Origin: Firmicutes bacterium UBA3572
GTDB lineage: Bacteria > Bacillota > Desulfotomaculia > Desulfotomaculales > Desulforudaceae
Length of the DNA stretch: 27,087 nucleotides
Direction of reading: 5' to 3'
Assembly (NCBI GenBank): GCA_002375985.1
Contig: DFNH01000009.1
Coordinates: forward strand, 1 to 27,087
Below the pieces are notes generated by a model. The model saw only the letters and a program-made list of their open reading frames with translations. It was not told the origin of the DNA and did not search any database. Shown here piece by piece: positions 13,341 through 21,300 of the stretch. A program made the translations under genes and the position numbers. The stretch's first letter is position 1, and the number at the start of each line of letters is the position of its first letter.

Positions 13341-14495
13341 TTAGGCGCCGTAGGCCTTGTAGCACTGCCGGCAGACCGGCGGGAAGGGGTTTTCCCGCAG
13401 CACGCGGTCAATGTCCCGGCCGAACCGTTCCAACTCGAAGAGGTTGCGGATTCCGGGCGACCGGTTGATCAGTTCCGCGTAACGGCGGAGCCGTTTGGCA
13501 AAAAAGCTTCGAAATTCCCGGTAATGCACTTCATCCCAGATCTCTGCCATTTCCTTTTCCGCCAGGGAGCCGAAACAGACCGTGCTGGTAGCCACCTTTT
13601 CGCCCCGGAAATACCGGTGGAAGCCATCCTGTTCCGGCATGCCGGTGTACACGCAAGGGGCCACTTCACCCTGTACGTTAAGGAAAAACTGTTTTAACGG
13701 ATTGAGCTCACAAACCAATACATCGTCCGTTAATCGCAGGGGGTACACGGAGATTTTTACGCCCAGCCGGCTGGCCAGCAACTGCGCTTCCGTTATGGCG
13801 GCCTCGTGGGCCGGATCCGGTTCGTCCCAGTCAAAAATCCGGTTTTGTTCGTCCTCAGGGGTAATCGGGCAGTCCAGGTTGGGCGCTACCAACTGGTCCA
13901 CTTCCAGTTCGTGGGCGAGGCGCACCGCCGCGGGAAGCTCGCCGATCGACCGGCCGGTAAGCATGAAAGACAGGTGTACTTTGGGATTGACCGCGCCGGT
14001 GCTTTTTTTTAGTTCTACCAACCGGGCCACGTTCGCCGTCAGTTTCTGGAAATCTGAACCCCGGCGGATGCAATCGTGGGTTTGGGCGGTAGCGCCGGCC
14101 AGGGAAACGGTGACGTAGCCGACGTCCAAGCTTATGATCTCGCGGGCGGTGCTTGCCTCCAGGAGGGAGCCATTGGTGGTAAACCCGGTAGTGCAGCCCC
14201 GTTCCCGGGCCAGGGCGACCATGTCCCAAAACCGGGGGTGGAGTAACGGTTCACCCCAACCTTGCAGGAAGACCAGGTTAATCCGGGAAAAGAATGACGA
14301 CAGCTTTACGTAAAGGTCCCAGGCAAGATCCCGGGGTGTTGTGCGTGTATAGTTTCTGGGGCACATCAGACAGCGGTGGTTACAGCGCGTGGTTACCTCC
14401 ACCTGCACCGCGTTCAGCGGCCGGGACTTTTGGCCTTCGCCGGAAGCACGTCTCCAGAAACGCAGGAAGCTAGATAGGCGTCCCAGTAAAGCCAC
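13341..14495 (-). CDS. radical SAM/SPASM-domain protein
   Basis: 384 residues. The [4Fe-4S]-SAM motif is CNHRCLMC (Cys38, 42, 45), followed by the barrel with FLQGWGEPLLHP and GFTTNGSLL. The C-terminal part has spaced cysteines, CELNPLKQFFLNVQGEVAPC, then VCFGSLAEKEMAEIW and CRQC near the end. This is the SPASM pattern for an auxiliary iron-sulfur cluster, seen in peptide-maturing and anaerobic sulfatase-maturing enzymes. The substrate is unknown and no small precursor peptide gene is seen beside it. The assigned GTG start (14495) overlaps the purine run GGGGGTG, so the true start may lie slightly inside. Last gene of a three-gene minus-strand operon. Confidence 0.88.
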   Translation of the reverse strand: MALLGRLSSFLRFWRRASGEGQKSRPLNAVQVEVTTRCNHRCLMCPRNYTRTTPRDLAWDLYVKLSSFFSRINLVFLQGWGEPLLHPRFWDMVALARERGCTTGFTTNGSLLEASTAREIISLDVGYVTVSLAGATAQTHDCIRRGSDFQKLTANVARLVELKKSTGAVNPKVHLSFMLTGRSIGELPAAVRLAHELEVDQLVAPNLDCPITPEDEQNRIFDWDEPDPAHEAAITEAQLLASRLGVKISVYPLRLTDDVLVCELNPLKQFFLNVQGEVAPCVYTGMPEQDGFHRYFRGEKVATSTVCFGSLAEKEMAEIWDEVHYREFRSFFAKRLRRYAELINRSPGIRNLFELERFGRDIDRVLRENPFPPVCRQCYKAYGA

Positions 14496-14529
14496 CCCCT
14501 AAAGGGTTTATCCCGCCAGTCTAGTCTTT

Positions 14530-15120
14530 TCAAGGAAAAGTCTTCTGTACCTCTTCCAGTCGAAGGGTCTCGGTGGCGGTCTCCAAGTTGGAGATGGTTT
14601 CGGCGAAACCTTCGTTATGGCTGAAAGCGCGCAGCACGGCCCGGTTTACTTCTTTTTCTGTCTCCTGGAGTTCTTTTAGAAATTGGAGGTAAGCGGTACG
14701 GCTTTGGTAAGCGTTTTTGATCAGCATTTCGTGTGTTTCACCTTCGGTCCTCAAAAGCCGCAGATAATGGTCGATCAAAAACTCGATTTCTCGCCGTTGT
14801 TGCCGGCGGATTTCCAGGTCGGCAAACCCGTCCTCCGGTTCCGGGAAGTGTATCTGCAGCGCCCTTTCCCGGGAGAGGCCATTTTGGGCGATGTCGTAGG
14901 CTGCGTCAAGCGCCGTTTTCTTGGTAAACATCAGCTCGCGGGAGAAGGTTTCTACCGCTTTCTGGTATTTCTTAAAGCGGTGCCAGAAAAAAACGAAATA
15001 AAGCGGGGCTATGATCAGCCACCCCGAAATCTCCGGTTTTTCCACCACCCGTAGCGCCACCATTTTGGCAAACTGTTTTTCCCGGGTCAGCAGCAAATGG
15101 TAATTGTGTTCTAGCGCCAA
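14530..15120 (-). CDS. hypothetical membrane-associated helical protein, paralogue A
   Basis: 196 residues with the TTG start at 15120, six bases after GAGGTG. The GTG start at 15129 lies inside that ribosome site, and the TTG start gives the same length as paralogue B. One hydrophobic stretch at about 28-46 (GWLIIAPLYFVFFW) is flanked by basic residues; the remainder is helical and charged. The signature FLIDHYLRLLRTEG, ETHEML and NAYQSRTAY closely matches the next gene upstream. There are no recognisable catalytic motifs or known family. It lies 34 bp before the radical SAM gene on the same strand. Confidence 0.8.
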   Translation of the reverse strand: MALEHNYHLLLTREKQFAKMVALRVVEKPEISGWLIIAPLYFVFFWHRFKKYQKAVETFSRELMFTKKTALDAAYDIAQNGLSRERALQIHFPEPEDGFADLEIRRQQRREIEFLIDHYLRLLRTEGETHEMLIKNAYQSRTAYLQFLKELQETEKEVNRAVLRAFSHNEGFAETISNLETATETLRLEEVQKTFP

Positions 15121-15134
15121 TGCTTCCACCTCAC

Positions 15135-15722
15135 TTACTTGAAGATGCTGCGTAGTTTCCTGGCCCTGGATTCGGCGAGTATCTCCTGCTTGGCCGTGAG
15201 GTGCTTGCGCATGATTTCATCCCCCCCCGCCATCTGTACTACGGCCTCGTCGATCGCCTTTTCGAGCGTAGAAAGCTCCTGAAGCAGAGCGGCGTATGGT
15301 TCTCTGGTTTGATAGGCATTCCGCACCAGTACTTCGTAACTGTTGCCCTCCGCTTGGAGTAGCTTGACATAATGATCGATCAGCACGTCCACCTCGGCCA
15401 TCAGTTTTTGATAGACGGGTCGGGAAAAAAGTTTCTGTTCACTTAACCAGTTCCGCAGGTGATTACCAACCGACGCAAGGACTCGGTCACGATCCTCACC
15501 CATCACGAACTGGTGGGCCGCATCCAGGGCCAGTTTCCGGGGCATCAGGAAACTATCGGCGAACCGGTCGACTTCCCGTTTCGCCGCAAAAAACTCAAGC
15601 AAAAACTTAAAGGGGATGAGAAGATGCCACAGGGGCTGCGGTTTTAGGGCGCGTATTTGGAGGGCCACGTTCTTGGCGAACAGTATCTCCTCTTTAAGAA
15701 TCATTTCATATTTTGCCGACAT
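15135..15722 (-). CDS. hypothetical membrane-associated helical protein, paralogue B
   Basis: 195 residues. ATG at 15722 follows GGAGCAGGTGACAGGGTT. Shared with paralogue A are FAK-VAL near residue 16, a hydrophobic segment (PLWHLLIPFKFLLEFF, about 29-45), the ALDAA motif, and VLIDHYVKLLQAEG then NAYQTREPY. Identity is concentrated in this C-terminal half. The two genes are 14 bp apart, so they arose by tandem duplication and are co-transcribed. No known family is recognised; the conserved DHY and NAYQ residues may form a binding site. First gene of the operon with the radical SAM protein. Confidence 0.8.
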   Translation of the reverse strand: MSAKYEMILKEEILFAKNVALQIRALKPQPLWHLLIPFKFLLEFFAAKREVDRFADSFLMPRKLALDAAHQFVMGEDRDRVLASVGNHLRNWLSEQKLFSRPVYQKLMAEVDVLIDHYVKLLQAEGNSYEVLVRNAYQTREPYAALLQELSTLEKAIDEAVVQMAGGDEIMRKHLTAKQEILAESRARKLRSIFK

Positions 15723-15761
15723 AACCCTGTCACCTGCTCCAGATATAGAATGGCTTCTTTG

Positions 15762-15791
15762 ATTATGCCATGGAACCTTTGACGTGGTCAA
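15762..15791 (-). promoter_or_regulatory. promoter with overlapping palindrome for the paralogue operon
   Basis: On the minus strand TTGACC (15791-15786), an 18-bp spacer and CATAAT (15767-15762) lie about 40 bp before the ATG at 15722. The palindrome TTGACGTGGTCAA (15779-15791) covers the -35 and could be an operator. The remaining 15792-15962, toward the divergent DUF5752-like gene, is AT-rich and shows no other clear element. Confidence 0.5.
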
Positions 15792-15962
15792 AGTGAACTA
15801 CCGATCGATTTTATCTATTAAGAACCAAGATCAGGAATTTTGTGGGCCGGCACTGCTTGGCGGTATCTTCGGTACTGTTTATGGCGAAGCTAAATAAAAT
15901 TGAATAAAATAATTAAGGGTAACTGGACAACGGCCATTTGTTTGCGGGGGAGCGGGTAAAGA

Positions 15963-16631
15963 ATGCGGGCTGTGCACACGGGTCCAGCGCCGCTGGCTGT
16001 TAAGGATTGCACCCTGATCGCTATTGCCACCGGCAGGCGGGCGCAGAATCTGCGGGAACTACGGGATCACGTGCTGGATGTTCATCCCGGCAGCATTTAC
16101 TACCATTTTTGGGGCGGACTCTTGCGTTCACGTTTTGACCAGCCGGAGTATAACAACGACTTTGCGGCGTGGGCGCGTAACGGTCTGCACGACAAGCGAC
16201 TTGCTGAACGGCTGGGGGTGATTAACCCCGCCGCTTATTGTAACCTGGAAATGCTGCGGCAGGAGCTTATTGAAGTGATCGAGGAAAGGTTGGATGAGAC
16301 CGAGTTTATTCCCTGGTCCAAGGCCGACCAGCAGTTTCAGTTTATCCGGGCCCAGATAATCTTGTTTGATACCCCTTGGCGGATCCGGGCTCCGGAAGAA
16401 CTGGCCGAAATCACCCCCAAGCTGTCGGTGGGGAGTATTTTTTACCACTTCATTGACGCTCGCTGCTGTACCCCCGGCGGCTTAGATGATTTTCGAGCCT
16501 GGCTGAGCGGTTTCCCGGAGTGCCGGGATCTGTGTGCTAAGTTGGCGGCGGTGGATCCGTACTTTACGACGCTGACCGAGTTGCGGCAGCAACTGACTTC
16601 AATATTCTGTACCTATTTCGGGAGAGGATGA
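15963..16631 (+). CDS. DUF5752-like protein with internal duplication
   Basis: 222 residues made of two related halves. Residues 18-110 contain HPGSIYYHF and NNDFAAWARNGL, then LAERLGVINP and LEMLRQEL. Residues 132-215 contain SVGSIFYHF, LDDFRAWLSGF, CAKLAAVDPY and LTELRQQL. No catalytic motif is known. Proteins of this family are often encoded beside trehalose synthase-type glycosyltransferases, and here the stop codon overlaps the start of such a gene (ATGA), implying translational coupling and a shared role. ATG at 15963 after GGGGGAG. Cytoplasmic; function unknown. Confidence 0.8.
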   Translation: MRAVHTGPAPLAVKDCTLIAIATGRRAQNLRELRDHVLDVHPGSIYYHFWGGLLRSRFDQPEYNNDFAAWARNGLHDKRLAERLGVINPAAYCNLEMLRQELIEVIEERLDETEFIPWSKADQQFQFIRAQIILFDTPWRIRAPEELAEITPKLSVGSIFYHFIDARCCTPGGLDDFRAWLSGFPECRDLCAKLAAVDPYFTTLTELRQQLTSIFCTYFGRG

Positions 16632-17887
16632 AGAAGATGACGACGAACCTGCTTGCCGCTTACGCCGAGGTCGCCGGGGAGGACGTGGTGAACCATTTGT
16701 GTCAGCTTTCCGCTCCGCTGAAAGGCATGCAGGTGGTACACGTTAACTCGACCCGGATTGGCGGGGGCGTGGCCGAAATCCTGGCTAAGCTCGTACCTTT
16801 GAAGCGGGAATTGGGGATTGACGCCCGGTGGGAAGTAATCACCGGCGAAGCCGATTTTTACAAGTGCACCAAGAGTTTTCATAATGCCCTGCAAGGCAGT
16901 CCGGTAAACCTGCCGGACGCCTCGTTGCGCCTGTTCGAGGAAACCAATGCGCGTAATGCGGAGAAACTGCGGCCCATCCTGGAAGAGGCGGACGTGGTGT
17001 TTATCCACGACCCGCAGCCGGTACCGCTTCTGAAGCTGTGTCCCCGGCGGAAGGGGAAATGGGTCTGGCGTTGCCATATCGACGTGAGCCATCCGTACCG
17101 GCCGGTTTGGAAGTACTTGCGGGGTTTCGTCACCGCTTACGATGCCAGTGTGTTCTCCCTGGCGGCTTTTTCCCAATCTCTGCCGCACCCGCAATATCTG
17201 ATTGCGCCAAGTATTGATCCCCTGAGCGAGAAAAACATTGACCTGCCGGATGAAGAGATAAGGGCGGTCTGCGCGCGCTTCGATTTGGATCCCAGTCGGC
17301 CCATGCTGCTGCAGGTGTCTCGTTTTGACCGGTTCAAGGACCCCCTCGGGGTGATCCAGTCCTACCGGCTGGCGAAAACTTTTGTGCCCGTGTTGCAACT
17401 GGTGCTTGCCGGGGGAGGCGCCACCGACGACCCGGAAGGAGAAGCGGTGCTGGAGGAAGTCCAGGCCGCGGCGGGTGAAGACCCGGATATCCACATCCTA
17501 TCTTTGCCTGCCGACGCCCACCGGACCATCAACGCCCTGCAGCGGGCTGCCGATATTGTGGTGCAAAAGTCACTCAAGGAAGGTTTCGGCCTGACGGTAA
17601 CGGAGGGCATGTGGAAGGGGAAACCGGTCATCGGCGGCGACACGGGGGGTATCCGTCTGCAGGTAGTCGACCACCATACCGGTTTTTTGGTGAACACGCC
17701 GGAAGGTGTGGCTTTACGCACCCGTTATCTGCTCCACCACCGTGACAAGCTGGAGGAAATGGGGCGCAAGGCGCGCCGGTTCGTGCGCGAGAACTTCCTT
17801 CTCACCCGGCAGCTGCGCGACAACCTGGCCCTGATGCTGGCGCTAACCCGGGCGCATAACGACCAGATCAAACTCGAACTGGCCTGA
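16628..17887 (+). CDS. GT4-family glycosyltransferase, trehalose synthase (TreT) type
   Basis: 419 residues with the GT-B fold. Donor and acceptor motifs: NSTRIGGGVAEIL (about 40-52), CHIDVSHPYRP, QVSRFDRFKDPLG (about 229-241), and the retaining GT4 signature KEGFGLTVTEGMWKGKPVIG with Glu318 and Glu326 in E-x7-E spacing. TreT enzymes make trehalose from NDP-glucose and glucose, reversibly; the exact substrate here is inferred from overall similarity. The start overlaps the end of the DUF5752-like gene by four bases. Trehalose would fit stress tolerance, in line with the two UspA genes nearby. Confidence 0.86.
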   Translation: MKKMTTNLLAAYAEVAGEDVVNHLCQLSAPLKGMQVVHVNSTRIGGGVAEILAKLVPLKRELGIDARWEVITGEADFYKCTKSFHNALQGSPVNLPDASLRLFEETNARNAEKLRPILEEADVVFIHDPQPVPLLKLCPRRKGKWVWRCHIDVSHPYRPVWKYLRGFVTAYDASVFSLAAFSQSLPHPQYLIAPSIDPLSEKNIDLPDEEIRAVCARFDLDPSRPMLLQVSRFDRFKDPLGVIQSYRLAKTFVPVLQLVLAGGGATDDPEGEAVLEEVQAAAGEDPDIHILSLPADAHRTINALQRAADIVVQKSLKEGFGLTVTEGMWKGKPVIGGDTGGIRLQVVDHHTGFLVNTPEGVALRTRYLLHHRDKLEEMGRKARRFVRENFLLTRQLRDNLALMLALTRAHNDQIKLELA

Positions 17888-17895
17888 GGCGAGAG

Positions 17896-17920
17896 GGGCG
17901 CCTGCCACCAGCAGGCGCCC
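17896..17920. terminator. hairpin between convergent TreT-like and UspA genes
   Basis: GGGCGCCTGC (17896-17905), loop CACCA, GCAGGCGCCC (17911-17920): a very stable 10-bp stem between two convergent stop codons, though without a good U-run on either strand. Confidence 0.55.
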
Positions 17921-17927
17921 GCTCCTG

Positions 17928-18350
17928 TTAGTGGATGACCGTCACCGGGCAATGGGCGAGTTGGGTTACCTTGCGGGCCACGCTGCCGAATAGGAGGGCG
18001 GCCAATCCGCTCACGCCCACCGCGCCGATAATGATATGGTCGCAATCTTGCTCCCGGGCGTAGGCACAGATGGTTTCTCCCGGATCACCCTCCACCGACA
18101 CCTTTTTGACCGGCCGGTTTTCTTTTTCAAACGGCTCCGCGGCTTTGTCGAGAATGCTTTTGGATCGATTCCGGAAGGCTCCGGCCACCTTCCAGTGTGG
18201 AGTGTATTCGGGTGCCACCGGCGGCGTATTGTACACATTGATCAGGATAATCTCGGCCTTCGGATGGTGCCGCGACAAGTTTAGGGCGTACTCTACGGCG
18301 TTACGGGCGTTGTCTGAACCGTCCGTCGCTACGAGCACTTTCTTGAACAT
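17928..18350 (-). CDS. universal stress protein (UspA family)
   Basis: 140 residues, one Usp domain. MFKKVLVATDGSDNA begins the fold. The ATP-binding motif G-x2-G-x9-G-S is present in IIIGAVGVSGLAALLFGS, so this is an ATP-binding type. ATG at 18350 after GGGAGGTCGCTGGA. It starts 36 bp after the end of the PEP synthase fusion gene on the same strand, so both are probably on one transcript. A close paralogue lies on the other side of that gene. Confidence 0.92.
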   Translation of the reverse strand: MFKKVLVATDGSDNARNAVEYALNLSRHHPKAEIILINVYNTPPVAPEYTPHWKVAGAFRNRSKSILDKAAEPFEKENRPVKKVSVEGDPGETICAYAREQDCDHIIIGAVGVSGLAALLFGSVARKVTQLAHCPVTVIH

Positions 18351-18386
18351 TCCAGCGACCTCCCTTAATTCATTTGTTCGACCTCT

Positions 18387-21300
18387 TCAGTTGGCTTCCT
18401 GCCAGGCGTTAACAGTGCGCCGTACTTTTAGGTCGGCCACCCGGCGCATTCCGTGCAGAAAAGCACCCAGTTCGTAGCGCATGTGTTCAACCGGGTTATT
18501 CTTTACCTGGCCCGTGGGCCGGATGACAATCGCGTCGAGTTGGTATTTGCCGAGGTGGTAAGCCACCGCCGCGCGGCTGTGGCCGTCCAGGATGTACCGC
18601 CCGCCCTGTTCCCACACTAAGAGCAACGGCACCTGTTTGGCCACCACCTGGACCAGCTTTTCCCGGAGTTCCGCTTCCTCGCAGTCCAGTTCGTGGGTGG
18701 GCCGCAGCTCCCGTACATCCACCCGCTCAACCCGTACTTCGATTAGGGGGCCGTAGATCTGTCGAAAGGCATTGTGTAACAGCGTTAACAGCAAGCCGTG
18801 CTTAAACCACCTCCGGGAACCATCATGGATCAGATAAGCGGCCGTGTCGCGCAAGGCTTCCGTTTCGTCCTGCTCCCCGTGTGCAATGTGACTGACGATT
18901 TCGTGGTACAGGATGACAATCTGCTCGGCCTCGGTAAGGTCGAAGAAGCAAGGATGCAGGTAGACACTTTGGTTTTCGATGCTGGCTTCGGCGATCCATT
19001 CCAGTTCCGGGGTGATCACCAAGCGGAACCGGCAGTCGGCGCGACAGAGAGGGGCGTTTTCGACCAATACCGGCGCTGCGTGCCGGAGGAGCCGGGTCAA
19101 CGTTTGGTTTTCGTGCGCTTCCAATACACCTTCCAGAAACACAATCCGGGGCTCCTGGTGGCGGATCGCAAATTCGGCCAAGACGACGGGGTGTTGGCGG
19201 TATTTTATTTTCTGCTTGTACGGTACCCGGAACGGATAATGGGGAAGAACACCACCGGCGGCGGTATCCTCCGGCTCCAGCGGGATTCCGGCCACCAGGG
19301 TCAGACCGTAATCGGCGGCGGTCCGCTCGATCACTACCCGCGCTTTTCGCAGGGCTTCCCGGATTTCCTCCGGGGGCACCAGCACTTTCGGATTGGCGAA
19401 ATCCGCGGCCAGAAGGTACTGGGCTAGTTTCGGCTCGTTGATGCTTATAAAATAGAGTTTTCGCGACAAAAACCGGTCGGCCAGCAAAACGTTGGCCGGA
19501 ACGCCGATTTCCAGTCCTACCGGGAGGCCGTCCAGACCCTCCTGGGCGATGATGTCCAGCGCCCGGTCTAACTCGGCAAGCGTCCGGACTTGGGTGAGTT
19601 CCAGCCAGATCGGCAAACCTTGTCCGGCCGCTTTTTTGAGCGCGTGCAGTTCCCAACGGAAGAAAGGTTCGTATTCCGGATCGGTCAGGCGCGCCGTGCC
19701 GCTGAAGCCCATCAAGGGGTTATCGTCGGTGTTTTCGTGGCCCGCCCCACCTTCCAGGCTGCGAAAGCCCAGCGGGTCGAGATCGTTGGTGCTGTACACC
19801 AGCACCTGGTCGGGCGGCGTGGCCTGGGCCGCCAAGACCATTTCCTCGAAAAACTCCCTGGTGTAAACTGCCTCGGGTTCTGGGACCGAACGGGCCAGGT
19901 AAACGGGGTGCCGGCCAAGCATACTCAACACGTGCCGGGCCTGCAGTCGCCGACAAGGCCACTCCCGTAAAGGGGGGGTGGTAGCGGTTCCAACGGTGGT
20001 GAGATGGTGGTCGAGCGGCGTAGGTTTGGCTGTAGGGGGGGCTGCGTCGGCTTGACTCGCGGCGGCTTCGGCGGCGGCTACCATCCGGACGACCTGTATG
20101 TAGGAGGTGTCGGCTACACCGATCGAATCGATCCCCAGTTCCACCAGTTTCCCGGCGAAGGCGGGATCGTTGGACGGCCGTTGGCCGCAAAGCCCGGTCT
20201 TTATCCCGAGGCGCCGGGCGGTGGTGATCACCGTTTCGATCGCCCGGATTACCGCCGGATCGGCTTCGTCAAATACGCCGCGCATCCGGTCGTTATCCCG
20301 GCCGGTGGCCAGAGTGAACTGGGTCAGGTCGTTGGACCCTATAGAAATAAAGTCCACCCGGGGACGGCCGCCCTCGTCCAACAAGAAGGCCTCCAGGTCC
20401 AGGGCGTTATACGGCACTTCTACCATAATTCCGATTTCAAGATGGTCCTTGCCCCGTACCAAGCCCTCGGCGGCCAAGAAGTCCAGCGCCCGCTTTAGTT
20501 CCCCCGGCGTGCGGACTACCGGTAGCATAAGGGCCACGTTTTTGTAGCCCATTTCTCGAGCCGTTTTCACCGCTTCCAGTTCCCATCGAAAAACATCGGT
20601 ATACTCCGGGTCGATCATGCGGCCTTCTCCGCGAAAACCGAGCATCGGGTTAGGCTCCTCCCGTTCAAATAACGATCCTCCCAACATTTCCCGGTACTCG
20701 TTGGTCTTGAAGTCGGTGGTACGGTAGATCACGGTTTGCGTTGGCATCTGGGTGGCCGCGATGGCGGCGATGGCCCGGGCCAGGGTTTCGACGTAAAACT
20801 GCTTACCGGAAGCGTAGCCCCGGATCCGTTCCGTGATCGCCCGGCGTAGCCGCCCTTGGCTTTCCAGGCGCCCTCCCGGTTCAAATTCACCGTGATCATA
20901 AGCCCATAACGCCTGGGGGTGTACCCCGATTTCGGCCAGGGCAAACTCGGCCCGCATCAGGCTGACCCCGTAGTGTGACGGGTGCCGGGCAACGGGGAAT
21001 AGACGGGCTACCGCCGGGTTGGCTACGATAAGACCAATCTTGGTTTTGGTCACCGGTAGACTGTTGAGGTCGATATCGTCTCCGGTCTCAACCAGGACTT
21101 CGTCCAAGGGAGAGCATCCTGTATATACCCGGCCGGTGTTGGCGTCGACTGTTACCACCAGTTCTTCATTCCGTTCGGCGGCTTGGGCTTGCAAAAACCG
21201 CAGTTGCTCCAGGAAACCGTTGCCGACGCCCACCACGGCCGGCTTGCGCAGTTCCCGTGCCACGATGGCGGCGTGGGAGGTAGTGCCGCCAACCGCGGTA

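Noticed and set aside
15793..15897. 34-codon frame from GTG ending GPALLGGIFGTVYGEAK
   Set aside because: No ribosome site and it overlaps the divergent promoter region; too short to support.
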